Positions 14,134 to 21,591 of a stretch of DNA of 21,744 bases are shown here, piece after piece; position 1 is the stretch's first letter; each line of letters begins with the position of its first letter. This stretch comes from RGIG1959 sp045540655 (GTDB lineage Bacteria > Bacillota > Clostridia > Oscillospirales > Acutalibacteraceae), in contig JAZQHP010000030.1 in NCBI GenBank assembly GCA_045540655.1, positions 1 through 21,744 of the forward strand. Reading direction: 5' to 3'. Below the pieces are notes generated by a model. The model was not told the DNA's origin. It searched no databases and saw only the letters and a program-made list of their open reading frames with translations. Both the position numbers and the translations under genes were made by a program.

Positions 14134-16521
14134 TCAGTCGCGGTATTCTTCAATGATATAGGCTTCGTAGATGTCGCCTTCTTTGATATCGACGGTTTTC
14201 TCCAGACCGATACCGCATTCGTAACCCGCGGCGACTTCCTTCTGGTCGTCCTTGAAGCGCTTGAGCGAGACCATCTTATCGTCGGCGATGATGATGCCCT
14301 CACGCACCACGCGGATGAGGTCGTTGCGGCAGATCTTGCCGTCCAGCACGTAGCAGCCCGCGATGATACCGGCGCCCGTGATCTTGAACACGTTGCGCAC
14401 TTCGACGCGACCGTGCATGACCTCGCGGGTCTTGGGCGCGAGCATGCCCTTCATGGCATCTTTGATTTCGTCGATGCAATCGTAGATGATGCGATACATA
14501 CGCATGTCGACGTTGTCGTGCTTGGCAGCTTCCTGCGCGGTGGGATCGGGGCGCACGTTGAAGCCGACGATGATCGCGCCCGCGGCGCTCGCAAACATGA
14601 CGTCGCCCTCGGTCACAGCGCCGACAGCGCCGTGAATCACGCGCACACGCACTTCCTCGTTGGAGAGTTTCTGGAGCGATTGCGTAACCGCTTCCACAGA
14701 GCCTTGCACGTCCGCCTTGACGATGATTTTGAGCTCCTTGACGTCGCCCTGTTGCATCTGATCGAACAGGTTGTCGAGGGTGACCTTCTGATACTGGTCG
14801 AACATCGCCTGCTTTTGTTCCTGACGGCGTTGCTCCACGAGCTCACGCGCCAGGCGCTCGTCGGTGACGGCGTTGACGATATCGCCCGAGGTGGGCACTT
14901 CGTCGAGACCCATGATCTCTACAGGCACGGCGGGACCGGCGCTGTTGATCTTGCGACCCTGGCTGTTGACCATCGCGCGCACGCGACCGACGGTCGTGCC
15001 CGCGACGATGATGTCGCCCGCATGCAGGGTGCCGTTTTGCACCAGCACCGTTGCGATCGGACCGCGACCCTTATCCAGACGCGCTTCGATGACGATACCC
15101 TTCGCGGCGCGGTCGGGATTGGCGCGCAGTTCGCGCATTTCGGCGAGCAACAGGACATTTTCCAGCAGGTTATCCAGACCCATGCCCGTCTTCGCGGACA
15201 CCGGGACACAGATTACATCGCCGCCCCATTCTTCGGGCACCAGTTCATGCTCGGTGAGTTGCTGCATGATGCGGTCGGGGTTGGCGGTGGGTTTATCCAT
15301 TTTGTTGATCGCGACCACGATGGACACACCCGCGTCCTTGGCGTGGTTGATGGCTTCAACCGTTTGCGGCATAATGCCGTCGTCCGCGGCGACCACCAGA
15401 ATCGCGATATCGGTTGCTTGCGCACCGCGCGCACGCATCGCGGTAAACGCGGCGTGACCCGGGGTGTCCAGGAAGGTGATGCTCTGACCGTTGCAGTCTA
15501 CCTGATACGCACCGATGTGCTGGGTGATGCCGCCCGCTTCGCCGTCGGTGACGCTCGTCTTGCGGATGGCGTCCAGGATGGAGGTCTTGCCGTGGTCAAC
15601 GTGACCCATAACCACCACGACGGGATCGCGCGGCTGAAGATCGGTATCGTCGTCCTCGCGGGCGTCGATGATGCGCTCTTCGATCGTCACGACCACTTCG
15701 GGCTCCACCTTGATGTGGAATTCCTCCGCCACGAGGAACGCGGTGTCGAAGTCCACTTCTTCGTTGATGCTGACCATCATGCCCATCATCATGAGCTTCT
15801 TGATGACTTCGCCCGAGGTGACCTTCATGCGTGCGGCAAGATCGCCCACGGTGATGTGCTCGGGAACCTGGATGGTGAGCTGCTTCTTTTTGCGCTCGCG
15901 CTCAATGCGGTCCATGCGCTCTTTCTCGGTTTCGCGACGGCGCTTGGGCTTGCGGTATTCCTGCGAACGCTGGTTGATTTTCTGCTTTTTCACGGCACCG
16001 CCGTCGCCGCGTACGCGGCTGGAGGTCTGCGCCATCACGTCGAACTTCTCGTCGTAGCGACCCACGTCCACCTGCGGGGTGCGGGTGTCGACGGTGCGGC
16101 GCTCGATGGGTGCTTTGGGGGCGGCGGGCGCCTTCGGCTTTTTCTCCTTGGGGGGTTGCTTCGGGATGACAACGGCATCCTTGGCGGGCGCGGCGCCTTT
16201 GTTGGCGGCGGCTTTTGCCTGCGCTTCGCGCGCAGCCGCTTCGATGGCGGCGGCTTCGGCGGCACGTTTGTCCGCTTCTTCCTTTTCGCGGGCGGCGGCT
16301 TCGGCGGCACGCTTTTCCTCCGCCTTGGCGAAGTAGGCGTCGAAGCTGGTCACCTGATATTCGGTGGTGAAATGTTCAAAGATCCAATCGAGTTCTTCTT
16401 CCTCAAGAGCGCTCGCGCTTTTGCGCGGCGCGTCGGAATAGGTGCTGAGGATCTCAATAATTTTTTTGCCGGGCACGTTAAAGTCCTTGGCAACTTCGCT
16501 GACGCGATATTTGATCATCAT
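14134..16521 (-). CDS. infB: Translation initiation factor IF-2
   Basis: The 795-residue protein is IF-2, which delivers initiator tRNA to the ribosome using GTP. The N-terminal IF2_N-type helix bundle (2-55) is followed by a charged Ala/Glu/Lys-rich region (about 65-215) and a second IF2_N motif (about 216-275). The GTPase domain shows G1 G-H-V-D-H-G-K-T at 306-313, G3 D-T-P-G-H at 352-356, G4 N-K-M-D at 406-409, and S-A-K for G5. The C-terminal domains II-IV are complete and end in Y-R-D. Its length is normal for Clostridia with a short N-terminal extension. The first of two ATG codons is used; AAGGAGG lies about 10 nt upstream. Confidence 0.97.
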   Translation of the reverse strand: MMIKYRVSEVAKDFNVPGKKIIEILSTYSDAPRKSASALEEEELDWIFEHFTTEYQVTSFDAYFAKAEEKRAAEAAAREKEEADKRAAEAAAIEAAAREAQAKAAANKGAAPAKDAVVIPKQPPKEKKPKAPAAPKAPIERRTVDTRTPQVDVGRYDEKFDVMAQTSSRVRGDGGAVKKQKINQRSQEYRKPKRRRETEKERMDRIERERKKKQLTIQVPEHITVGDLAARMKVTSGEVIKKLMMMGMMVSINEEVDFDTAFLVAEEFHIKVEPEVVVTIEERIIDAREDDDTDLQPRDPVVVVMGHVDHGKTSILDAIRKTSVTDGEAGGITQHIGAYQVDCNGQSITFLDTPGHAAFTAMRARGAQATDIAILVVAADDGIMPQTVEAINHAKDAGVSIVVAINKMDKPTANPDRIMQQLTEHELVPEEWGGDVICVPVSAKTGMGLDNLLENVLLLAEMRELRANPDRAAKGIVIEARLDKGRGPIATVLVQNGTLHAGDIIVAGTTVGRVRAMVNSQGRKINSAGPAVPVEIMGLDEVPTSGDIVNAVTDERLARELVEQRRQEQKQAMFDQYQKVTLDNLFDQMQQGDVKELKIIVKADVQGSVEAVTQSLQKLSNEEVRVRVIHGAVGAVTEGDVMFASAAGAIIVGFNVRPDPTAQEAAKHDNVDMRMYRIIYDCIDEIKDAMKGMLAPKTREVMHGRVEVRNVFKITGAGIIAGCYVLDGKICRNDLIRVVREGIIIADDKMVSLKRFKDDQKEVAAGYECGIGLEKTVDIKEGDIYEAYIIEEYRD

Positions 16522-16536
16522 AGGCTGTTTTCCTCC

Positions 16537-16854
16537 TTACGTATCAGAACAATGGGACCGGATGGCGCCCGCAAAGCCGCGGTCGGTCACGGCGATCACC
16601 GCCACGGGCTTGTGCGCACCGATGGCGGCGGACAGGGCGGCTTTGTCGAGGGGCAGGACACACACAAGCGCACCGTGTGTGTCGGCGCAAAACCGACATT
16701 CCTTTTCGGTTTTCGGGGAACTGTCGGATGCGAGCAACAGGGTGTCGCTTTCACGGTTTGTCACCGATGCCACGGCGGCGTCGAAACCGACGACCAGCCG
16801 ACCGGCGCGCTTGGCCATGCCAAGCAGACCCGAAAGCTTTGCGAACTCATTCAT
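16537..16854 (-). CDS. YlxQ-like L7Ae/L30e-family RNA-binding protein
   Basis: The 105-residue protein has the L7Ae/L30e start typical of YlxQ (S-G-L-L-G-M-A-K-R-A-G-R-L-V-V-G) and a C-terminal strand V-A-V-I-A-V-T-D-R-G-F-A. YlxQ proteins are thought to bind RNA and occupy exactly this slot between ylxR and infB. The middle is slightly shorter and more degenerate than usual. The start at ATG 16854 fits family N-termini and overlaps ylxR by 8 bp. An in-frame GTG at 16860 has better spacing (6 nt) to the GGAGGAGG inside ylxR, so the real start could be two codons earlier. Confidence 0.85.
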   Translation of the reverse strand: MNEFAKLSGLLGMAKRAGRLVVGFDAAVASVTNRESDTLLLASDSSPKTEKECRFCADTHGALVCVLPLDKAALSAAIGAHKPVAVIAVTDRGFAGAIRSHCSDT

Positions 16855-17119
16855 TGCCACGCAGCGCCTCCTCCATACGGTCATACACCTCATCGGGGAT
16901 CTTGCAGGAAAAGGCACGCTCGAAGCGGCGACCTTTGCGCGCGGCTTGCAGACAGGACACCTGCCGGCAGACGTAAGCGCCGCGTCCGTTGGCGCGTCCC
17001 GTCAGGTCCAGCGAGATGTCGCCTTCCTTGGACTTGACAACGCGGACCAATTCTTTTTTCGGCTTCATTTCGCCGCAACCCGTGCACATGCGCAGGGGTT
17101 GTTTCTTTGGTTTGTTCAC
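16847..17119 (-). CDS. ylxR: YlxR (DUF448) RNA-binding protein
   Basis: The 90-residue protein shows the YlxR signature: R-M-C-T-G-C-G near the start, then K-K-E-L-V-R-V-V, the G-R-A-N-G-R-G-A-Y-V-C turn and a C-x-x-x-A helix. YlxR family proteins bind RNA; in Streptococcus pneumoniae the structure is known, and in some bacteria the protein stimulates RNase P. It sits between nusA and ylxQ as usual. The start is set at GTG 17119. A TTG one codon earlier (17122) is 8 nt from AAAGGAGG and could be used instead. Confidence 0.92.
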   Translation of the reverse strand: MNKPKKQPLRMCTGCGEMKPKKELVRVVKSKEGDISLDLTGRANGRGAYVCRQVSCLQAARKGRRFERAFSCKIPDEVYDRMEEALRGNE

Positions 17120-17165
17120 CAAGCGGAGATCCTCCTTTGAGTGAGATAAGGGCTGAAAGAGCGGA

Positions 17166-18242
17166 TCAGTTGCTCTCCTCAGCGGCTTCACCGTAGAAAC
17201 CGCTTTCGGGGCGGATGTCGATCTTCCAACCGGTCAGGCGCGCCGCCAGACGCGCATTCTGTCCTTTGTTGCCGATGGCGAGGGACAGCTGATTTTCGGG
17301 GACACTGACGCGGCAGGTCTTATCCTCTTCGGACAGCACCGTCACATCGGTGACCTTCGCGGGGGACAACGCCGCCGCAATGAAGGCGGCAGGGTCGTCG
17401 CTGTAACGCACGATATCAATTTTTTCGCCGCCCAGCTCTTCGACGATGCCCGCCACGCGGGAACCGTGCGGGCCGATGCACGCGCCGACGGGATCGACAT
17501 TTTCGTCCGCGGCAAACACGGCGAGCTTGGTGCGGGAGCCGGCTTCGCGGGAGATCGCTTTGATTTCCACGGTGCCGTTGTAGATTTCGGGGACTTCCAT
17601 TTCAAACAGGCGCTTGACCAGACCCGAGTGGGTACGGGAGATGAGCATACGCGCGCCCTTTTCGCCGCGCAGAACGTTGACCACAAACACCTTGATGCGG
17701 TCGCCTTCCGCAAAGCGGTCGGTCTCGATCTGCTCGGTACGGGGAAGCACTGCGTGCGAGTTGCCGATTTCCACCGTCACGGCGAGGGTTTCGGGATCCA
17801 CGCGGATCACCACGCCCGACACGAGCTCCTGATTCTTGCGCTGATATTCCTGAAGCTGCTGTCCGCGCTCCGCTTCACGGATGCCCTGACGGATCACGTG
17901 CTTGGCGGCTTCGGCGGCGATGCGACCGAACTTCTTGGTTTCCAGCGGGATCTCGATGACGTCGCCCACCTTCGCGGACTTCTTATACTTCATCGCCTGC
18001 TCGGGGAGCAGCTCCAGCTCGGGATCTTCGATCTCATCCACGACGGTCTTCTTCAGCGACACCGCAAACACACAGGTTTCGGGATCGAGGATCACGTGGA
18101 TGTTGTCCGAACCGCCGAAATCGCGTTTGACGGCGATCACAATGGCGGCTTCGATCTTTTCCAGCAGATAGTCGGCAGGGATGCCTTTTTCTTTTTCAAG
18201 CAACCGCAGTGCTTCGAAAAATTCGGTATTAGCCTTGCTCAT
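17166..18242 (-). CDS. nusA: Transcription termination/antitermination factor NusA
   Basis: The 358-residue protein is a full-length Gram-positive type NusA. It has the N-terminal RNA polymerase-binding domain (1-125, opening with N-T-E-F-F-E-A-L), an S1 domain (about 135-205), KH1 with G-A-C-I-G-P-H-G-S-R-V at 253-263, and KH2 with L-A-I-G-N-K-G-Q-N-A-R-L-A at 321-333. The E. coli acidic repeats are absent, as expected. NusA modulates pausing, intrinsic termination and antitermination. ATG 18242 is used because GGAGGA lies just upstream; a longer open frame extends to 18344 without a ribosome binding site. It follows rimP, its conserved partner. Confidence 0.96.
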   Translation of the reverse strand: MSKANTEFFEALRLLEKEKGIPADYLLEKIEAAIVIAVKRDFGGSDNIHVILDPETCVFAVSLKKTVVDEIEDPELELLPEQAMKYKKSAKVGDVIEIPLETKKFGRIAAEAAKHVIRQGIREAERGQQLQEYQRKNQELVSGVVIRVDPETLAVTVEIGNSHAVLPRTEQIETDRFAEGDRIKVFVVNVLRGEKGARMLISRTHSGLVKRLFEMEVPEIYNGTVEIKAISREAGSRTKLAVFAADENVDPVGACIGPHGSRVAGIVEELGGEKIDIVRYSDDPAAFIAAALSPAKVTDVTVLSEEDKTCRVSVPENQLSLAIGNKGQNARLAARLTGWKIDIRPESGFYGEAAEESN

Positions 18243-18285
18243 GATTGTATTCCTCCAAAATGATTGTAATAGGGATGGGTGCTTT

Positions 18286-18789
18286 TTATTCTTCGTCGTC
18301 CCAGTCGTCAATGACGTGAACCAGGGCGATATCTTTCTTTTCAAAGGTGAGGGCGTTGCCGTCCTCGTCGGTGATGTGCACGGTGCCGTCTTCGTCGTAG
18401 GCGGTGAGGATGCCGGCGAATTCGCGTACGCCGTCGCGCGGGCGGATCAGACGCACCACAATGGCGCAGTCCATGTACGCTTCAAAATGCTCCGGACGAA
18501 GCAGTTCGCGCTCGATGCCGGGAGACATGACCTCCAGGCAATAGCTCTGCGAGATGGGGTCGGCTTCGTCGAGTACGGGGTTGATGAGGCGGGAAAGTGC
18601 AACGCAGTCGTCGATGTTGACGCCGCCGTCCTTGTCGATGAGGTAGCGCAGGTACCACGAAGCGCCTTCTTTGACAAAACGCACGTCCCACAGAATCAGT
18701 CCGAGTTGATCGGCAAAAGGCTGAGCCAGTGCGCGGCAGATCGCCACAGTGTTGGAACCGCCTTTGGCGGCAGGTTTGGATGCGGCCAT
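18286..18789 (-). CDS. rimP: Ribosome maturation factor RimP
   Basis: The 167-residue protein matches RimP. An N-terminal domain includes L-G-L-I-L-W-D-V-R-F-V-K-E-G and a Y-L-R-Y-L-I-D-K-D-G-G-V strand. The conserved D-D-C-V-A-L-S-R motif and Y-C-L-E-V-M-S-P-G-I-E-R-E-L follow, then the C-terminal SH3-like domain with G-I-L-T-A-Y-D-E. RimP helps assemble the 30S subunit. It is first in the operon. ATG 18789 follows GGAGG by 8 nt; a TTG five codons upstream lies inside the ribosome binding site and is rejected. Confidence 0.95.
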   Translation of the reverse strand: MAASKPAAKGGSNTVAICRALAQPFADQLGLILWDVRFVKEGASWYLRYLIDKDGGVNIDDCVALSRLINPVLDEADPISQSYCLEVMSPGIERELLRPEHFEAYMDCAIVVRLIRPRDGVREFAGILTAYDEDGTVHITDEDGNALTFEKKDIALVHVIDDWDDEE

Positions 18790-18812
18790 TGAAAAAACCT
18801 CCAATCAAACAT

Positions 18813-18837
18813 AAAAGAGCGGGTCGCCCCACTCTTT
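18813..18837 (-). promoter_or_regulatory. Leader hairpin with GNRA tetraloop upstream of rimP
   Basis: On the minus-strand RNA, AAAGAGTGGG pairs with CCCGCTCTTT (10 bp, one G-U) around a GCGA tetraloop, followed by only four U. It lies about 20 nt after the predicted transcription start and just before the rimP ribosome binding site. The short U-tract makes it a weak terminator. It could instead be a protein-binding or stabilising stem. NusA is the obvious candidate regulator by inference, because nusA is the second gene. Confidence 0.6.
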
Positions 18838-18864
18838 GTCCATACATCCTATTCACTAATGGAT

Positions 18865-18893
18865 AGTATACCACTCTTTTTTCTAAAAAGCAA
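18865..18893 (-). promoter_or_regulatory. Promoter of the rimP-nusA-infB operon
   Basis: On the minus strand, TTGCTT (18893-18888) and TATACT (18870-18865) are separated by 17 bp. Transcription would start near 18858, giving a leader of about 69 nt that contains the GNRA hairpin. No other promoter-like pair is closer to rimP. Confidence 0.8.
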
Positions 18894-18925
18894 CCCCTTT
18901 TTAAAAAGAGTAGGGCAAAGGCGGC

Positions 18926-18965
18926 ATAAAAAAGGACTTTTGCCTCACGGCAAAAATCCTTTTGA
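18926..18965 (-). terminator. Intrinsic terminator of the 194-residue membrane protein gene
   Basis: Stem arms AAAAGGA (18930-18936) with TCCTTTT (18957-18963) and TTTTGCC with GGCAAAA, broken by one mismatch, enclose a 4-nt loop. On the minus strand the loop reads GTGA (GNRA type) and the stem is followed by a U-run. It lies 7 bp after the stop codon at 18970 and separates this gene from the rimP promoter. Confidence 0.9.
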
Positions 18966-18969
18966 AAAA

Positions 18970-19554
18970 TCATACGTAGCTGATGACTTCCTTCTTGTGG
19001 GCGATGGGGGTGAACCACGCCTTCTGGATGATGCTCAGCAGGAACCAGATGAACGGCACCGAGATGAGACGGTCCAGGAAGATGATAAAGTCGTGCCAGC
19101 TCTGAGGCAGAACCGTCGTCAACAGATCCAGCGGCGTGTTGAGCCAGCGGTCCGCACCGATGAACACCATGAAGCTGTCGGTGTAGTTACCGGTTTCCAC
19201 GCTGATGTTAGCGTAGCCGATGTCGGTGGCAAAGATGAACAGGAACATCATAATGCCCGACAGCAGCACCGACACGGTGCCCATGTACTTCGGGTCGTGA
19301 CCCGGACGGAACAGCGAAATAAGATACATCACGTGAACAAAGATAATACCCAGCGACACGGGGATCATGAAGATCATCAGATCCGTGTTCTTAAAGCATT
19401 TAAGAAGCAGATCCAACAGAGAAGCCGAGGTCGGCTCCACCATCCACGGAATGAACATCATGGCGATGATCACCACCGAGGTGATAGCAGACAGGTAAAA
19501 GAAAATATTTTGTTTTTTCAGATGCGCGCCGAGCGTGCCGTTGGTTTTGGCCAT
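18970..19554 (-). CDS. Unrecognised multi-pass membrane protein
   Basis: The 194-residue protein has about four membrane segments (17-38, 57-82, 91-112 and 164-180), a short basic N-terminus and a cytoplasmic-looking tail ending K-K-E-V-I-S-Y-V. The loop at 113-160 is probably extracytoplasmic and contains several Asp and aromatic residues. I do not recognise the family and see no catalytic or transport motif. The gene is monocistronic, with its own extended -10 promoter and strong terminator, between the shikimate genes and the rimP operon. GAAAGGA about 10 nt upstream supports the ATG at 19554. Confidence 0.8.
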   Translation of the reverse strand: MAKTNGTLGAHLKKQNIFFYLSAITSVVIIAMMFIPWMVEPTSASLLDLLLKCFKNTDLMIFMIPVSLGIIFVHVMYLISLFRPGHDPKYMGTVSVLLSGIMMFLFIFATDIGYANISVETGNYTDSFMVFIGADRWLNTPLDLLTTVLPQSWHDFIIFLDRLISVPFIWFLLSIIQKAWFTPIAHKKEVISYV

Positions 19555-19594
19555 GTAGCGTCAATCCTTTCCGTGTGGCTCTTAGATATATTAA

Positions 19595-19623
19595 AGTATA
19601 ACATACCCCATAAAAAAATGCAA
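19595..19623 (-). promoter_or_regulatory. Extended -10 promoter of the membrane protein gene
   Basis: On the minus strand, TGTTATACT gives an extended -10 (TATACT at 19600-19595). A weak -35 (TTGCAT, 19623-19618) lies 17 bp upstream. Transcription would start near 19588, 33 nt before the ATG. The AT-rich interval 19600-19690 shows no clear terminator for aroK, so read-through from aroK is possible. Confidence 0.65.
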
Positions 19624-19696
19624 CAATTTTTACAAAAATGGCAAAGATGGGGAGAATCACCAAATGAGAATCGTGGAAATTGACAATTTTACATAA

Positions 19697-20203
19697 TCAC
19701 GCGTTGCCCAGTGCCGCCAGGATCGCCGCCGCAACAGTCGGTGCATCGGCATCGGCATCCACAGTGATATCGGCCGCCGCTTCATAGAGTGGGGTACGGG
19801 CGGTCAACAGCTCGGTCACCGCCGCTGCTTTGTCGGGGCGTTGCAGTAACGGGCGGGTGGTGTCGTCCTGCAGGCGGGAGAGCACCGTGTCGGCATGGAC
19901 CTTGAGCCATACGATGGTGCCGCCATCGCGAAGCGCGTCTACATTATCGGCGCGAAGCACCGCGCCGCCGCCCGTGGCGATGACCAGCCCCGTTTGTCCG
20001 GACAGCGCGCGGCAGGCCTCGTGTTCCAGGTGACGGAAATGCGCTTCACCGTCGGCGGTAAAAATCGCCGACACGGTGCGTCCGTCCGTCTGCTCAATAT
20101 AGCTGTCCATATCCACAAACGCAAACCCGGTGGCATCCGCGAGGAGTTTGCCGACGGTGGATTTTCCGCAGCCCATAAAGCCGCACAGTACAATGTTTTT
20201 CAA
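19697..20203 (-). CDS. aroK: Shikimate kinase
   Basis: The 168-residue protein is shikimate kinase, which phosphorylates shikimate at the 3-hydroxyl with ATP in aromatic amino acid synthesis. The P-loop G-F-M-G-C-G-K-S-T is at 8-16, the shikimate-binding D-M-D is at 31-33, F-R-x-x-E at 56-60, A-T-G-G-G-A-V at 76-82, and the lid arginine is in T-R-P-L-L near 117. It starts with a TTG (20203), supported by GGAGGGG 7 nt upstream, and follows aroE by 16 bp, so the two are an operon. The rest of the shikimate pathway is not in the window. Confidence 0.95.
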   Translation of the reverse strand: MKNIVLCGFMGCGKSTVGKLLADATGFAFVDMDSYIEQTDGRTVSAIFTADGEAHFRHLEHEACRALSGQTGLVIATGGGAVLRADNVDALRDGGTIVWLKVHADTVLSRLQDDTTRPLLQRPDKAAAVTELLTARTPLYEAAADITVDADADAPTVAAAILAALGNA

Positions 20204-20219
20204 CGCCGATCCCCTCCGA

Positions 20220-21056
20220 TCAGAAATGAGCCGCCAGCTCGTCGTAGCAACCGTCGATCACTGCCTGAATGTCGGCGGGATCAAAAGAAGCGCCGAACCA
20301 GTGTCCCTGGGCGATGGCCGCCTGCCACACCAGCATCGCCATGCCGCCTGCGGTTTTGGCGCCGCCTGCGGCGGCTTTTTGCAGAAGCAGGGTACGGCGC
20401 GGATTGTAGATGGCGTCAAAGACCGCCGCGGCGCGGTCGATCAGCTCGTCGGGGACGGGACAGGCGTCTACTTTCGGATACATACCGACGGGTGATGTGT
20501 TGAGAAGCAGGTCGAAATCGCCTTCGGGCAGAGCTTTGGCGGCTTCGCACACCACATCGGGGGCGATTTCGCGCAACCGCGCACACAGGCGTTCGGAGGC
20601 GGCGGGCGAATACGGATCGTAGGACACGACCTCGCATCCGGCAAGCGCCGCTTCAAAGCCGAGCACGGTGCCGGCGCCGCCCGCGCCCAGCAGACACACG
20701 CGTCCCTGAAGCGCGATACCTGCGTCCTCAAGGGCGTGCAGGAAGCCGTCGGCGTCGGTGTTGTAGCCGAGGATGCCGTCGTCGGTGATGGCGACGGTGT
20801 TGACCGTCTGATAGATCGCCGCTTTGCCGCACAGACGGTCCAGGAAGGGCAACACCTGTTGCTTGTAGGGAATGGTGACGTTGCAACCCTTGATGCGCTT
20901 CAGAAGGGCGGGAAAGGCAACGGACAGATCGGCGGGGTCGATATCCTCCAGCACGTACTCTTCCTCTCGCCCTGCCAGCGCAAACAGGCGGCGATGGATA
21001 TAGGGAGAGAGGGAGTGCCCCAGCGGATGACCGATCAGACCGTAGGATGCAGGCAT
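20220..21056 (-). CDS. aroE: Shikimate dehydrogenase
   Basis: The 278-residue protein reduces 3-dehydroshikimate to shikimate. Visible are the substrate serines in H-S-L-S-P (14-18), catalytic K65 in N-V-T-I-P-Y-K, N86, D101 in N-T-D, and the Rossmann loop G-A-G-G-A-G at 124-129. The segment after the second Rossmann strand reads V-V-S-Y-D-P-Y. The N-R-T type motif that usually grips the 2'-phosphate of NADP is missing, and an Asp (D147) stands near its place, so NAD may be preferred. The C-terminal helix contains the typical G-x-x-M-L-V-x-Q-A. AAAGGAG 9 nt before the ATG supports the start. Confidence 0.95.
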   Translation of the reverse strand: MPASYGLIGHPLGHSLSPYIHRRLFALAGREEEYVLEDIDPADLSVAFPALLKRIKGCNVTIPYKQQVLPFLDRLCGKAAIYQTVNTVAITDDGILGYNTDADGFLHALEDAGIALQGRVCLLGAGGAGTVLGFEAALAGCEVVSYDPYSPAASERLCARLREIAPDVVCEAAKALPEGDFDLLLNTSPVGMYPKVDACPVPDELIDRAAAVFDAIYNPRRTLLLQKAAAGGAKTAGGMAMLVWQAAIAQGHWFGASFDPADIQAVIDGCYDELAAHF

Positions 21057-21118
21057 GCGAAAAAACTCCTTTCGGAAACCTGAAAATGCAGGATTCTGTA
21101 AAAATTTTCAAAAAAGAA

Positions 21119-21146
21119 TTGACAAGACGGCGCAAATGTTTATACT
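21119..21146 (+). promoter_or_regulatory. Promoter of acpP
   Basis: TTGACA at 21119-21124 and TATACT at 21141-21146 are 16 bp apart. Transcription would start near 21153, giving a leader of about 134 nt before the acpP ATG. This promoter lies inside the predicted 5' leader of the divergent aroE transcript. Confidence 0.8.
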
Positions 21147-21183
21147 ATAATTCATGGAGAGCGATTGCTCCGCCCATTGGCGT

Positions 21184-21210
21184 GTGACGGCATCGGACAT
21201 CGGTCGTCAC
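21184..21210. promoter_or_regulatory. Inverted repeat in the shared aroE/acpP leader region
   Basis: GTGACG (21184-21189) and CGTCAC (21205-21210) form a 6-bp inverted repeat. Its 15-nt interior contains a direct repeat CATCGG-A-CATCGG. It lies between the two facing promoters, so it could be an operator or an RNA hairpin present in both transcripts. I cannot match it to a known regulator; it does not look like the FapR box. Confidence 0.4.
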
Positions 21211-21216
21211 GTCCGC

Positions 21217-21246
21217 ATTATATCACACCCAACGGCACGGTGTCCA
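21217..21246 (-). promoter_or_regulatory. Promoter of aroE-aroK inside the acpP leader
   Basis: On the minus strand, TGGACA (21246-21241) and TATAAT (21222-21217) are 18 bp apart, with an extended -10 TG one base upstream (TGATATAAT). Transcription would start near 21210, about 154 nt before the aroE ATG, and would run through the acpP promoter. Confidence 0.65.
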
Positions 21247-21286
21247 GTACCATAGCCGCGAAAACTGTATTTTGGAGGAAAGAATC

Positions 21287-21514
21287 ATGGTCATCGATAA
21301 GGTTAAGAAGATTTTGAGCGAACAATTTGACGTGGAAATCAGCGATCTGACGGACAATACCAACATCGAGGAAGATCTCGGCGCGGATTCCGTGGAAGTG
21401 ATCGATCTGCTGATGTCCCTGGAAGATGAATTTGACGTGGAGATTCCCGATGAAGCAATTGATGAGATCCGCACCATCGGCGATCTGGTGGCTTACCTCG
21501 AGGAGCACCTGTAA
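21287..21514 (+). CDS. acpP: Acyl carrier protein
   Basis: The 75-residue acidic protein is an acyl carrier protein for fatty acid synthesis. The phosphopantetheine attachment serine is in D-L-G-A-D-S-V-E-V, where the more common D-S-L is D-S-V. The helix M-S-L-E-D-E-F-D-V-E-I-P-D follows as usual. It is encoded alone, away from fab genes, with its own promoter and terminator; a second ACP with the fab cluster elsewhere is possible. ATG 21287 is chosen because GGAGGAA at 21274-21280 precedes it; the open frame extends five codons upstream through the ribosome binding site. Confidence 0.95.
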   Translation: MVIDKVKKILSEQFDVEISDLTDNTNIEEDLGADSVEVIDLLMSLEDEFDVEIPDEAIDEIRTIGDLVAYLEEHL

Positions 21515-21527
21515 TCCGCTTATATTA

Positions 21528-21577
21528 AAAAAGCCTGCACAAGGTCACGCGTTGGGCGTGCCGTGTGCAGGCTTTTT
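21528..21577 (+). terminator. Intrinsic terminator after acpP
   Basis: A 14-bp perfect stem (AAAAAGCCTGCACA at 21528-21541 with TGTGCAGGCTTTTT at 21564-21577) carries an inner stem (GG-CACGC with GCGTG-CC, one bulged T). The T-run is part of the 3' arm. It is strong in the plus direction, and the A-tract also allows it to work on the minus strand. Confidence 0.93.
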
Positions 21578-21591
21578 GTTTCATCCGACAA

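Noticed and set aside
14089..17037. A 982-codon open frame on the plus strand across infB and its neighbours
   Set aside because: It is antisense to infB, ylxQ and part of ylxR, which are unmistakable. The product is a His/Asp/Val-rich shadow with no domain.
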